Source: Rummeliibacillus sp. POC4
Lineage (GTDB): Bacteria; Bacillota; Bacilli; Bacillales_A; Planococcaceae
Reading direction: 5' to 3'
Assembly: GCF_003576525.1 (NCBI RefSeq)
Contig: NZ_QWUA01000021.1
Span: 1-61,551 of the forward strand
Length of the DNA stretch: 61,551 nt
Below the pieces are notes generated by a model. It had not been told where the DNA came from. It did not search any database and saw nothing but the letters and a program-made list of their open reading frames with translations. Positions 53,876-61,551 of the stretch are shown here, piece after piece (positions within the stretch are counted from its first letter, which is position 1; each line of letters begins with the position of its first letter). Position numbers and translations under genes: made by a program.

Positions 53876-54856
53876 TTATGAAATCGTTAAGACAATTTTG
53901 CCAAATTGACGATTTTCCTTTAAATAATCTAGTGCATTTTGTGCTTCATCCATTGAAAAACTACGATCTAAAATTGGGTGCGTATCATACTTTTCCAAGT
54001 GATCGATGCAAGCTCTAAATTCTTCACGACTTCCCATTGTCGTACCTAGCAATGTATATTGACCATAGAAAAATTGACGTAAGTCAAAGTCTACTACATC
54101 CTCAGTTGTTGCACCAAATACCACTATTTTACCACCCTTTTTCAAAACCGACAAAGAACGGTTGAACGTTGCACGGCCAACACTTTCAATGACTAAATCG
54201 ATTGTTTCATTTTCAAGCTCTTTTAACCAATCACCATTTGTATCAACTGCAAGATCTGCACCGATTTTCAATGCAGCTTGTCGCTTTTCTTCTGAGCGTG
54301 ATGAAACGATTACTCGTGCACCTACGTTTTTGGCCATTTGAATAAGGAATGTTGCAACGCCGCTACCTGCTCCAGGGATAAAGACAGTTTGCCCTGCTTG
54401 AATTTGTCCTTTTGTAAATAATGCCCGATAGCCTGTTAATGGTGAAATACCAATTACTGCAGCTTCTTCAAGCGTTAGATGAGATGGCTTTTTTTCTAGT
54501 TGTTCTGCAGAAATTGCAATCTTCTCTGCAAATGTTCCGTTATCTGGTAAACTTAAAATCTCAAAGCCTTCAGGCGGAAAATCAGATTGCTCATACCAAC
54601 GTAATGATGGGTTAATAATTACCTCATCACCTATTTTCCAATCTGTTACACCTTCACCAATTGCCTCGACTACACCTGCTGCATCTGAACCAAGGATTAA
54701 TGCTTCACTGTTATTTCCTAAACGGCCAGGTGTGTATAGATCCCGTCGATTTAAACCTGCTGCTTTAATCGCTACTAATACTTCACCAGATTTTAGCTTT
54801 GGTGTTGGAACATCTTTCACTAACAATTGACCTTTTTCAAAAACAACTGCTTTCAT
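53876..54856 (-). CDS. Zinc-type alcohol dehydrogenase/quinone oxidoreductase family protein
   Basis: A 326-residue MDR-superfamily NAD(P)H-dependent oxidoreductase. The GroES-like domain starts M-K-A-V-V-F-E and has G-L-N-R-R-D-L-Y near 36 and G-S-D-A-A-G-V-V near 59. The nucleotide-binding fold has G-A-G-S-G-V-A-T near 160. It lacks the Cys set for zinc, so it is of the quinone-oxidoreductase type. The ATG at 54856 follows AGGGGGAA. The substrate is unknown. Single gene, divergent from sspI. Confidence 0.86.
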   Translation of the reverse strand: MKAVVFEKGQLLVKDVPTPKLKSGEVLVAIKAAGLNRRDLYTPGRLGNNSEALILGSDAAGVVEAIGEGVTDWKIGDEVIINPSLRWYEQSDFPPEGFEILSLPDNGTFAEKIAISAEQLEKKPSHLTLEEAAVIGISPLTGYRALFTKGQIQAGQTVFIPGAGSGVATFLIQMAKNVGARVIVSSRSEEKRQAALKIGADLAVDTNGDWLKELENETIDLVIESVGRATFNRSLSVLKKGGKIVVFGATTEDVVDFDLRQFFYGQYTLLGTTMGSREEFRACIDHLEKYDTHPILDRSFSMDEAQNALDYLKENRQFGKIVLTIS

Positions 54857-54972
54857 AAAAACATTTCCCCCTTGTATGTAATTGTTTATCACAAAATTAT
54901 TCTTTTTAAGTGTACCAAATGTATGTATAACAATCGAGCTGTGGGTAAAAATATCTTTAGGAGGGATGCTAA

Positions 54973-55179
54973 ATGAATTTCAAAATTCGCGATGCCATCA
55001 AACAAAATGTTACAGGAAATAGTCCAGATCAGTTAAAAGATATTGTGGAAGACGCGATTAGTCGCGGTGAAGAACATTTACTTCCTGGACTAGGTGTATT
55101 CTTTGAAACTTGGTGGCAACAAGCTGACAAGAAAGAACAAGACAGTTTTATGAACGAGCTATCAAAAGCTTTGGCTTAG
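54973..55179 (+). CDS. sspI: Small acid-soluble spore protein SspI
   Basis: A 68-residue minor SASP made in the forespore. M-N-F-K-I-R-D-A-I, V-E-D-A-I-S-R-G-E-E and L-P-G-L-G-V-F-F-E near the middle are the family signature. AGGAGG precedes the ATG. It confirms the spore-forming lifestyle and sits next to ysgA-pheST as in B. subtilis. Confidence 0.95.
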   Translation: MNFKIRDAIKQNVTGNSPDQLKDIVEDAISRGEEHLLPGLGVFFETWWQQADKKEQDSFMNELSKALA

Positions 55180-55181
55180 AA

Positions 55182-55217
55182 AATACATGTAGTCCCTTTG
55201 AGACTACATGTATTTTT
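55182..55217 (+). terminator. Terminator of sspI
   Basis: ATACATGTAGTC and GACTACATGTAT form a perfect 12-bp stem followed by TTTTTATG. Confidence 0.9.
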
Positions 55218-55327
55218 TATGTTTCGCTATTTATTCAAGCTTTGAAAAACCAATATGGAAGTTTCGATCTATCTACTATATAATTATTAGAAAATACAGA
55301 TTTTTCAAAGAAAGAGGCGATTCAAAT

Positions 55328-56710
55328 ATGATTACTACAGAAACAGTCGTGTCTACATTAAAAAGCTTTTTAAAAGATGAACAAGTTTCGATAAATGAAA
55401 CCATTCGAGAATTACATAGTAAAGATGAATCTTATCACGAAGGTCAGTTACCAGATGTAGTTGTTTACCCTTCTTCTACAAAGGAAGTCAGTGACATTCT
55501 AAAAGTTGCAAATGATTTTGAAATCGCTGTCATTCCATTTGGAAGAGGTTCAAGCTTAGAAGGACATATTGTTCCCGTAAAGAAAAGTATTACAATCGAT
55601 TTTTCTTTAATGGATCAAATAATCGAAGTTCGCCCGGAGGACTTACTAGTACGTGTTCAACCTGGTGTAACAAGAACTCAGTTAAACAAAGAACTAAAAA
55701 AATATGGTCTTTTCTTCTCGGTAGATCCTGGTGCCGATGCATCATTAGGCGGCATGGCAGCGACAAATGCAAGTGGTACTACTGCCGTTCGTTACGGAGT
55801 TATGCGTGACCAAGTACGTGATTTAGAAGTTGTTCTTGCTGATGGTCGTATTATTCATACTGGCAACCTTGCTGCTAAATCATCTTCAGGCTACCATTTA
55901 AATGGACTTTTTGTAGGTTCTGAAGGAACGCTTGGCTGTTTTACAGAGCTAACATTACAAGTTTACGGAATTCCTGAATTTGAAACAGCTGCTCGTGCTG
56001 TATTTCCAACTGTTAAATCTGCTGTTGATGCTGTTACCTCTATTTTACAAGCTGGAATTCCAATTGCACGTGTAGAACTTGTTGATGAACAATCTATTGA
56101 GCAAGTAAATCACTATAGTGAAACAAATTACCCACTTAAACCAACACTCTTTTTAGAGTTTCATGGGAATGAGGCAGGACTTGCACAAGACGTTGAGTTT
56201 ACAAAGGAAATTATGAATGATCATGGCTGTTTAGAAATTGAATTTGAAACTGATACCGCCGCTCGCAACAAGTTATGGGATGCTCGCCATAACTTAGCCT
56301 ATGCATTTATCCATGGCTACAAAGGGAAAAAGTTAATGAGTACAGATGTATGCGTTTCAATTACTGACTTAGCAGATGCTGTTCTTTTCGCACGTACTGA
56401 ATTAGAAAAAGCAGGTTTGCCAGGTGGCGTGGTAGGTCATGTCGGAGATGGAAACTTCCATGCTTTAGTAATGATTGATATGAACAATGCTGAAGAAGTC
56501 GAAAGAGCAAAGCAATTTAATGCCGCATTAGTTGAATTCGGTTTACAACGGAACGGAACGTGTACTGGAGAGCATGGTGTTGGTATAGGCAAAATGCAAT
56601 ATCAAGAAAAAGAACACGGTACATCCCTGGATGTGATGAAAACTATTAAGCTAGCCCTAGATCCAAAGAATATTATGAATCCTGGTAAATTAATAGATAT
56701 TAAAAACTAA
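55328..56710 (+). CDS. glcD: FAD-linked glycolate/D-lactate oxidase subunit GlcD
   Basis: A 460-residue flavoprotein. The FAD-binding type 4 domain shows V-I-P-F-G-R-G-S-S-L-E-G near 70, V-D-P-G-A-D-A-S-L-G-G-M-A near 134 and the G-S-E-G-T-L-G loop near 197. The C-terminal cap has G-H-V-G-D-G-N-F-H near 369 and G-T-C-T-G-E-H-G-V-G near 409. The ATG at 55328 follows AGAGGCG; the 40-codon longer frame has no site. No glcF partner is next to it. It could oxidise glycolate or D-lactate. Confidence 0.9.
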   Translation: MITTETVVSTLKSFLKDEQVSINETIRELHSKDESYHEGQLPDVVVYPSSTKEVSDILKVANDFEIAVIPFGRGSSLEGHIVPVKKSITIDFSLMDQIIEVRPEDLLVRVQPGVTRTQLNKELKKYGLFFSVDPGADASLGGMAATNASGTTAVRYGVMRDQVRDLEVVLADGRIIHTGNLAAKSSSGYHLNGLFVGSEGTLGCFTELTLQVYGIPEFETAARAVFPTVKSAVDAVTSILQAGIPIARVELVDEQSIEQVNHYSETNYPLKPTLFLEFHGNEAGLAQDVEFTKEIMNDHGCLEIEFETDTAARNKLWDARHNLAYAFIHGYKGKKLMSTDVCVSITDLADAVLFARTELEKAGLPGGVVGHVGDGNFHALVMIDMNNAEEVERAKQFNAALVEFGLQRNGTCTGEHGVGIGKMQYQEKEHGTSLDVMKTIKLALDPKNIMNPGKLIDIKN

Positions 56711-56754
56711 TCCAACAAACTTCAAGTAAGGAAGGAATTTTTCTATTACACTAT

Positions 56755-56798
56755 AAAAAATTGCTCTTCACATTTTAATATGAAGAGCAATTTTTTCC
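56755..56798. terminator. Bidirectional terminator between glcD and livF
   Basis: AAAAAATTGCTCTTCA and TGAAGAGCAATTTTTT form a long perfect stem with T-runs on both strands. Confidence 0.88.
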
Positions 56799-56808
56799 TT
56801 TTTTCAAG

Positions 56809-57537
56809 TTAAGCAGATGTAGAAGTCGATTTTCTTCCTAGGTATGCTTCTACAATCCTTGGGTCTTCCAATAAATTTGATGCTTTTCCTTCTATAATAA
56901 TCTTACCGGTTTCCATAACATAACCATAATCAGCAATTTTCAATGCTTGTTTCGCATTTTGTTCTACAAGAAGGACAGTTGTTCCAGCATCCTTTATTTC
57001 TCGAATGATTTTAAAGATGTCCGCTACAATCAGTGGTGCAAGCCCCATTGATGGTTCATCTAACAATAAAAGCTTAGGCTTAGATAACAAAGCACGAGCA
57101 ATGGCTAACATTTGCTGTTGTCCACCCGATAATGTACCTGCTAACTGTGATTGTCGCTCTTTCAGTATAGGAAAACGTTCCATTACTTCTTCTATATCTC
57201 TCTCAATATTTTTGTCCTTTCGATGATAGGCACCCATATCTAGATTTTCAATTACAGACATACTAGATAAAATAGCACGACCTTCAGGAACTAAAGCCAC
57301 ACCTTTTCGAAGTAATTGATCAGGACGTAATCCGGTTACGTTCTCTCCTAAAAAATCAACCGAGCCTTTTTTAGGTTTAAGAAGTCCTACAATGGTTTTC
57401 ATCGTTGTTGATTTTCCTGCACCATTTGCACCGAGAAGAGTGACAATTTTACCTTCTTCAACATTTAAACTTATCCCTTTTAACGCTTGGATTTGCCCAT
57501 AAAATGTTTCAATATTGGATACTTTAAGCAATGTCAT
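56809..57537 (-). CDS. livF: Branched-chain amino acid ABC transporter ATPase LivF
   Basis: A 242-residue ATPase. Walker A G-A-N-G-A-G-K-S near 37, signature L-S-G-G-Q-Q-Q-M near 136, Walker B L-L-L-L-D-E-P-S-M-G-L near 154. The ATG at 57537 follows GAGGAGG and overlaps the end of livG by 14 bases, indicating coupled translation. Confidence 0.92.
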   Translation of the reverse strand: MTLLKVSNIETFYGQIQALKGISLNVEEGKIVTLLGANGAGKSTTMKTIVGLLKPKKGSVDFLGENVTGLRPDQLLRKGVALVPEGRAILSSMSVIENLDMGAYHRKDKNIERDIEEVMERFPILKERQSQLAGTLSGGQQQMLAIARALLSKPKLLLLDEPSMGLAPLIVADIFKIIREIKDAGTTVLLVEQNAKQALKIADYGYVMETGKIIIEGKASNLLEDPRIVEAYLGRKSTSTSA

Positions 57538-58297
57538 CTTCCTCCTCTTTCCCAAGATAGGCTTCAATAACTGCTTCATTGTTTTGAATTTCAAGTGGTG
57601 TACCTTCTGCTAATTTTTCCCCGAAGTTTAATACGGTAATTCTGTCACATAATTTCATCACAAGTGGCATATCATGTTCAATTATTAAGACAGTAATCCC
57701 TCTCGCTTGTACTTGTTTGATCAAGTCAAACAAACTATCTGTTTCATTTTCATTCATACCGGCAGCCGGTTCGTCTAATAGTAGTAAACTTGGATCACTC
57801 GCTAATGCACGTGCTATTTCTAATCTTCTTTGTTGACCATATGCTAAATTTTCTGCCAAGACATCTTTATATTTGATCAATCCAACAATTTCTAAAAGTT
57901 CTTCAGCATTTTCTTTTAATGTCTTCTCTTCTGAACGTTGATACCTTGTACGAAAAACACTTCTCATAACACCTGATTCACTTCGACAGTGCCCACCCAC
58001 CATTACATTTTCTAAAGCAGACATTTGTGAGAAAAGGCGTATATTCTGGTAGGTTCTACAGATTCCTTTTTCTGTAATCTTATGCGGTTTAATCCCTGTG
58101 ATATTATCTTCTTTAAAAATTATTTCACCAGAGGAAGGAGAGAAGATATTTGTTATTAAATTAAACATCGTTGTTTTACCTGCACCATTTGGACCGATTA
58201 AACCGTAAATTTCTCCTTCATTTATAGAAAACGAAACATCTGTCAATGCAGAGATTCCTCCAAAGTTTTTAGAGATATGATTAATCTTAAGAACCAT
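57524..58297 (-). CDS. livG: Branched-chain amino acid ABC transporter ATPase LivG
   Basis: A 257-residue ATPase. Walker A G-P-N-G-A-G-K-T near 36, the family G-I-C-R-T-Y-Q-N-I-R-L-F block near 80, signature-like L-A-Y-G-Q-Q-R-R near 155 and Walker B L-L-L-L-D-E-P-A-A-G near 173. It overlaps livM by 11 bases. Confidence 0.93.
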   Translation of the reverse strand: MVLKINHISKNFGGISALTDVSFSINEGEIYGLIGPNGAGKTTMFNLITNIFSPSSGEIIFKEDNITGIKPHKITEKGICRTYQNIRLFSQMSALENVMVGGHCRSESGVMRSVFRTRYQRSEEKTLKENAEELLEIVGLIKYKDVLAENLAYGQQRRLEIARALASDPSLLLLDEPAAGMNENETDSLFDLIKQVQARGITVLIIEHDMPLVMKLCDRITVLNFGEKLAEGTPLEIQNNEAVIEAYLGKEEEDDIA

Positions 58298-59240
58298 GAA
58301 CGTCTCCCCCTTTCGACCGTTTCAACCTTTTCAGTATATTTGCATCAATGATTCCTTGAGGGCGTACAGCCATTAAAATTACTAGAAGTACACCATAGAT
58401 AATATACCGGTATTCACTAATAAAACGTAAAACTTCAGGCATCAATGTTAAGAAAGCAGCACCAAATACCGAACCCACAATCACTTCGCTACCACCAAAT
58501 ACTGTAAAGATCAAAATCTCTACCGCACGATGATAGGCAAAATCAGATGGCGAAATATATCCCATTACATGGGCGAACAATGCACCTGCAAGCCCCGCTA
58601 AAACTGCACCTTGGGCAAATGATAAAACCTTATAGTATGTAACATTGATCCCCATAGATTCAGCTGCCTTTTCATCTAATTGAATGGCAGAAAAAGCTCT
58701 ACCAACACGCGAATTCTTTTGTCTTACGATAAACCAGATGATAAAAATATTTAAAACAAATAAGATTAAAAAGACACTTAAACTTGCAAACTGGTTATTT
58801 TGCAATCCTAATGACGTCGCATTAAAACCTAAATCTCTAGTCGTAAAAACAATTTCTCTACCAATCTGAGGTATATTCGAAATGCCAACAGCACCATTTG
58901 TTAGAGACTCCCAATTAACAAAAATCACACGAATAACTTCACCTAAACCTAAAGTGGCAATAGCCAAATATACACCCGATAAGCGCAAAGCAGGAATGCC
59001 GATTAAAATTCCAAGAATACCAGCCACCACAGCTCCTACCAATACACCTACAATAATTGGAAACTCAAAATGAATGGTTACTAATGCAGATGTATATGCA
59101 CCAATCCCCATAAACCCAGCACTTCCCAGTGATAATTGCCCAGAAGACAATGTAACATACACACTGATTGCTAGAATAATATTAATCAGTACAAATGAAG
59201 CTATTTGCAATTGATATGGATTTAACAATTCTCCTAGCAT
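58287..59240 (-). CDS. livM: Branched-chain amino acid ABC transporter permease LivM
   Basis: A 317-residue integral membrane permease with about nine hydrophobic segments. Typical LivM stretches are L-S-L-G-S-A-G-F-M-G-I-G-A-Y near 36, P-A-L-R-L-S-G-V-Y-L-A-I-A-T-L near 83 and the cytoplasmic loop F-S-A-I-Q-L-D-E-K-A-A near 185. Partner of LivH. Confidence 0.92.
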   Translation of the reverse strand: MLGELLNPYQLQIASFVLINIILAISVYVTLSSGQLSLGSAGFMGIGAYTSALVTIHFEFPIIVGVLVGAVVAGILGILIGIPALRLSGVYLAIATLGLGEVIRVIFVNWESLTNGAVGISNIPQIGREIVFTTRDLGFNATSLGLQNNQFASLSVFLILFVLNIFIIWFIVRQKNSRVGRAFSAIQLDEKAAESMGINVTYYKVLSFAQGAVLAGLAGALFAHVMGYISPSDFAYHRAVEILIFTVFGGSEVIVGSVFGAAFLTLMPEVLRFISEYRYIIYGVLLVILMAVRPQGIIDANILKRLKRSKGGDVHGS

Positions 59241-59244
59241 ATGA

Positions 59245-60129
59245 TCACCTTCCTTCCTGGGCAGCTTTTGACCCGAAAATCCCTTGAGGTTTTAATAGAA
59301 GAATAATAATAATCATAATAAAGGCAATTGCATCTCGATAGCCTGAATCTCCATATGCAACAAGGAAGGTTTCAGCTAATCCAAGTATTAAACCACCAAC
59401 CATTGCGCCTTTTACATTCCCCATACCACCTAGGATGATAATTGCTAAACCTTTTAAACCAATTGCTAGTCCCATTTGAGGACTTACGGAGTTAAATGCC
59501 ATCCCTACTAAAACGCCAGCAATACCACCCATAGCAGATGCAATGACAACAGTCATAATGATGGTGCGCTTCGTATCAACACCTAATATACTTGCTGTTT
59601 CTAAATTTTCTGCGGTTGCACGCAAAGCTTTTCCCGCTTTTGTCTTTGATAACCAGATGGATAGCCCCATCATTAAAAGAATAGAAATAACAAAAATAAT
59701 GATTTGTACTACATAAATGGTAACTGATCCAATTTCAATGCTAAGTTGTGCAAAAGGTGTTCTAAAAGGTTTGTTTCCTGCACCAAATAAATGATGTGTC
59801 ATATTCTCCAAAAATATCGAAACCCCTATCGTACTTATTAGAGGAGCTAAATGTGAAACCCCTTTTTTACCACGAAGAGGCCTTAATGTAAGACTTTCCA
59901 ACAGATATCCTAAAAATGCTGTAACAAGTATCGCCGCGATAAATCCTAACCATAACGGCCATCCAAGTACACCTGTGGTCATGACGCCTACATAAGCACC
60001 TACCATAAAAATTTCACCATGCGCCATATTGATAATGCCTAATACGCCAAATACAAGGGTAAAACCCAGTGCCACAATCGCATAAATACTTCCTAACGTA
60101 ATTCCATTTACTAATTGCTCAAGCAGCAA
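59245..60129 (-). CDS. livH: Branched-chain amino acid ABC transporter permease LivH
   Basis: A 294-residue permease. The N-terminal N-G-I-T-L-G-S-I-Y-A-I-V-A-L-G-F and N-M-A-H-G-E-I-F-M are hallmarks of LivH. The loop G-K-A-L-R-A-T-A-E-N near 173 contacts the ATPases. Second gene of the operon, after livJ. Confidence 0.93.
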   Translation of the reverse strand: MLLEQLVNGITLGSIYAIVALGFTLVFGVLGIINMAHGEIFMVGAYVGVMTTGVLGWPLWLGFIAAILVTAFLGYLLESLTLRPLRGKKGVSHLAPLISTIGVSIFLENMTHHLFGAGNKPFRTPFAQLSIEIGSVTIYVVQIIIFVISILLMMGLSIWLSKTKAGKALRATAENLETASILGVDTKRTIIMTVVIASAMGGIAGVLVGMAFNSVSPQMGLAIGLKGLAIIILGGMGNVKGAMVGGLILGLAETFLVAYGDSGYRDAIAFIMIIIILLLKPQGIFGSKAAQEGR

Positions 60130-60212
60130 ATTTAATCACCCTTTTCTTTTATGTTTTTCAGTTATGAGACTACAAGCTTTGACTTAAAAATAGCCAAAGC
60201 TTGCAATTCTAA

Positions 60213-61364
60213 TTACTTAAATTCAACGAATTTTCCGTCTTTAATTTCTACAACTGTAGGGTCCATGACAACGTCACCTTCTTTGTCAAATGAAAACTTA
60301 CCTAAAATCCCTTCATAGTCTTTTGTTTCAGCTAAAGCTTTATGGAATGCTTCACGATCTGCTTCACCAGCTCTTTCCAAAGCGTCTGCATAAATATATA
60401 AAGCATCATAAGCCTGTGCAGCAAACTGATCTGGCAACTTACCGTAAGCTTCTTTATATTTGTTGTTAAAATCAACAACTTTTTGTTCTTGTGAATCACC
60501 AAACCAAGGTGTTGCTACAACTAACCCATTTGCAGCATCTCCTGCAATTTCAATCACTTGTGGCGAGTTAAAACCATTACCACCTACAAATGGTACATCA
60601 ATACCCATTTTTCGTGCTTGATCCATAATTACCGCACCTTCGTTATATAAAGCAGAAGCTAAGATAAAATCAGGTTTTTTACTTTTGATCTTCGTTAACT
60701 GTGCGTTGTAATCGCTTTGTCCTTTTTGGAATGTCTCTGTTGTAACAACTTCTAAGCCCATTTTTTCAGCTTCTTTTTTCATCGTGTCATAGCCGGACTT
60801 TGTGAATACATCATCATTTCCATAAATAATTGCTACTTTTTTTCCGTTTGTTTTTGCAACCACTTTTTCCATTGCAGCTGGAATAGCTAGTGCTTCAGGT
60901 ATTGAATTTCTAAAAACATAGTCGCCAATTTGTGGAATACCTTCTGCAGTAGTGGATGTTCCCATAATTGGTATTCCATTTAATTCGGCTTCTGGAGCAA
61001 CTACTTTAAATTCGGTACTTAATGTCGGTCCGATAATTGCAAGAATATCATTATCAGCCATAATTTTTTGACCAGCAGATAATGCTTGTTCTTGTTTCCC
61101 TGCAGAGTCCTCTGTAACCAGTTCGATGTTAACATCGCCCTTTGCATTAATCTCTTTTTGTGCTAGTTTAAGCCCATTTGTAATGGCTTCACCATAAGCA
61201 GCTCCAGCACCAGTCATATAAGCAATTACCCCTATTTTTGCTTCAACCCTACCACCGGACTTTCCAGATGATTTTTTGTCAGAGTCAGAACTACCACATC
61301 CTGCTAGAAAAATCAACATAAATACTGATAATAGCGTAAATATTCTCTTTGTAATCGTATTCAT
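60213..61364 (-). CDS. livJ: Branched-chain amino acid-binding lipoprotein
   Basis: A 383-residue receptor of the Leu/Ile/Val-binding (type I periplasmic-binding) family. The signal peptide ends in a lipobox L-A-G-C near residue 23, then a Ser/Lys linker. The mature part starts K-I-G-V-I-A-Y-M-T-G-A-G-A and includes G-P-T-L-S-T-E near 112 and Q-A-Y-D-A-L-Y near 322. AAGGGGGA precedes the ATG. First gene of livJHMGF. Fine specificity (amino acid or related amide) is not certain. Confidence 0.9.
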   Translation of the reverse strand: MNTITKRIFTLLSVFMLIFLAGCGSSDSDKKSSGKSGGRVEAKIGVIAYMTGAGAAYGEAITNGLKLAQKEINAKGDVNIELVTEDSAGKQEQALSAGQKIMADNDILAIIGPTLSTEFKVVAPEAELNGIPIMGTSTTAEGIPQIGDYVFRNSIPEALAIPAAMEKVVAKTNGKKVAIIYGNDDVFTKSGYDTMKKEAEKMGLEVVTTETFQKGQSDYNAQLTKIKSKKPDFILASALYNEGAVIMDQARKMGIDVPFVGGNGFNSPQVIEIAGDAANGLVVATPWFGDSQEQKVVDFNNKYKEAYGKLPDQFAAQAYDALYIYADALERAGEADREAFHKALAETKDYEGILGKFSFDKEGDVVMDPTVVEIKDGKFVEFK

Positions 61365-61453
61365 AAAAATCCCCCTTGAAGTTATTAAGTTGATACAAGT
61401 TCTATTAAATTACATTTACATTGATATGTAAATAGAAATTTCTAAATTATTAG

Positions 61454-61468
61454 TATTTTCTGATATTT
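61454..61468. promoter_or_regulatory. CodY-like box upstream of livJ
   Basis: TATTTTCTGATATTT matches 12 of 15 positions of the CodY consensus, about 90 bases before the livJ start. Branched-chain amino acids are CodY's effectors, so control of their uptake fits. Moderate match only; the remaining upstream DNA to the window edge shows no gene. Confidence 0.35.
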
Positions 61469-61551
61469 TTTATTAATATTCTTTTAGTAGTGTTCTTTAT
61501 AAATTTATTATTCTTTAACTTTTTTATGCATAGATTTAATAGGTATATTTT

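Overview
The window is AT-rich DNA from an endospore-forming member of the Bacillales. The chromosomal backbone keeps Bacillus subtilis-like blocks: sdhCAB-ysmA-gerE-ysmB-racE; lysC, uvrC, trxA; lcfA-fadR-fadB-etfB-etfA; mutS2-polX-cvpA-zapA with rnhC; pheST-ysgA-sspI. gerE and sspI are spore genes. A Planococcaceae or Lysinibacillus-like host is my inference from this synteny; the genus cannot be fixed from the sequence alone.

Layout. 1-3090: the start of a collagen-like Gly-X-Y protein and two glycosyltransferases, probably a spore-surface glycoprotein locus. 3091-18911: a 15.8-kb integrated element at the 3' end of tRNA-Arg(UCU), bounded by a perfect 33-bp direct repeat. 19034-28465: ysnB, rdgB, racE, ysmB, gerE, ysmA, an acetyltransferase, sdhBAC, yslB and lysC (with a lysine riboswitch). 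28813-36482: uvrC, trxA and the fatty-acid beta-oxidation operon with its regulator FadR. 36501-42905: yshE, DNA repair and division genes (mutS2, polX, cvpA, zapA, rnhC). 43092-48810: an oligopeptide ABC transporter. 49219-53854: pheT, pheS (T-box controlled) and an rRNA methyltransferase. 53876-56710: a zinc-type dehydrogenase, sspI and a glycolate/D-lactate oxidase. 56809-61364: a branched-chain amino acid ABC transporter.

The integrated element is the most unusual part. Nearly all of it reads on the minus strand. It encodes a tyrosine integrase, an XRE repressor-like protein, a winged-helix replication initiator-like protein next to iterons, a DHH phosphoesterase-like protein, and a capsid-making set (scaffold-like protein, major capsid protein, both terminase subunits, portal, probable adaptor and head-closure proteins). 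No gene looks like a tail tube, tape measure, baseplate, endolysin, head protease or DNA polymerase. This is the content expected of a capsid-forming phage satellite that borrows tails, but with a scrambled head-gene order, a beta-helix (GLUG) protein and two separate iteron fields. Its holin carries an in-frame amber codon.

Regulatory signals seen include two FadR-type operators (one of them before ysmA, away from the known operon), a cre-like site before lcfA, sigma-K-like promoters before gerE and a glycosyltransferase, CodY-like boxes before opp and liv, and many intrinsic terminators. Many genes start with TTG or GTG; starts were chosen by the ribosome-binding site.
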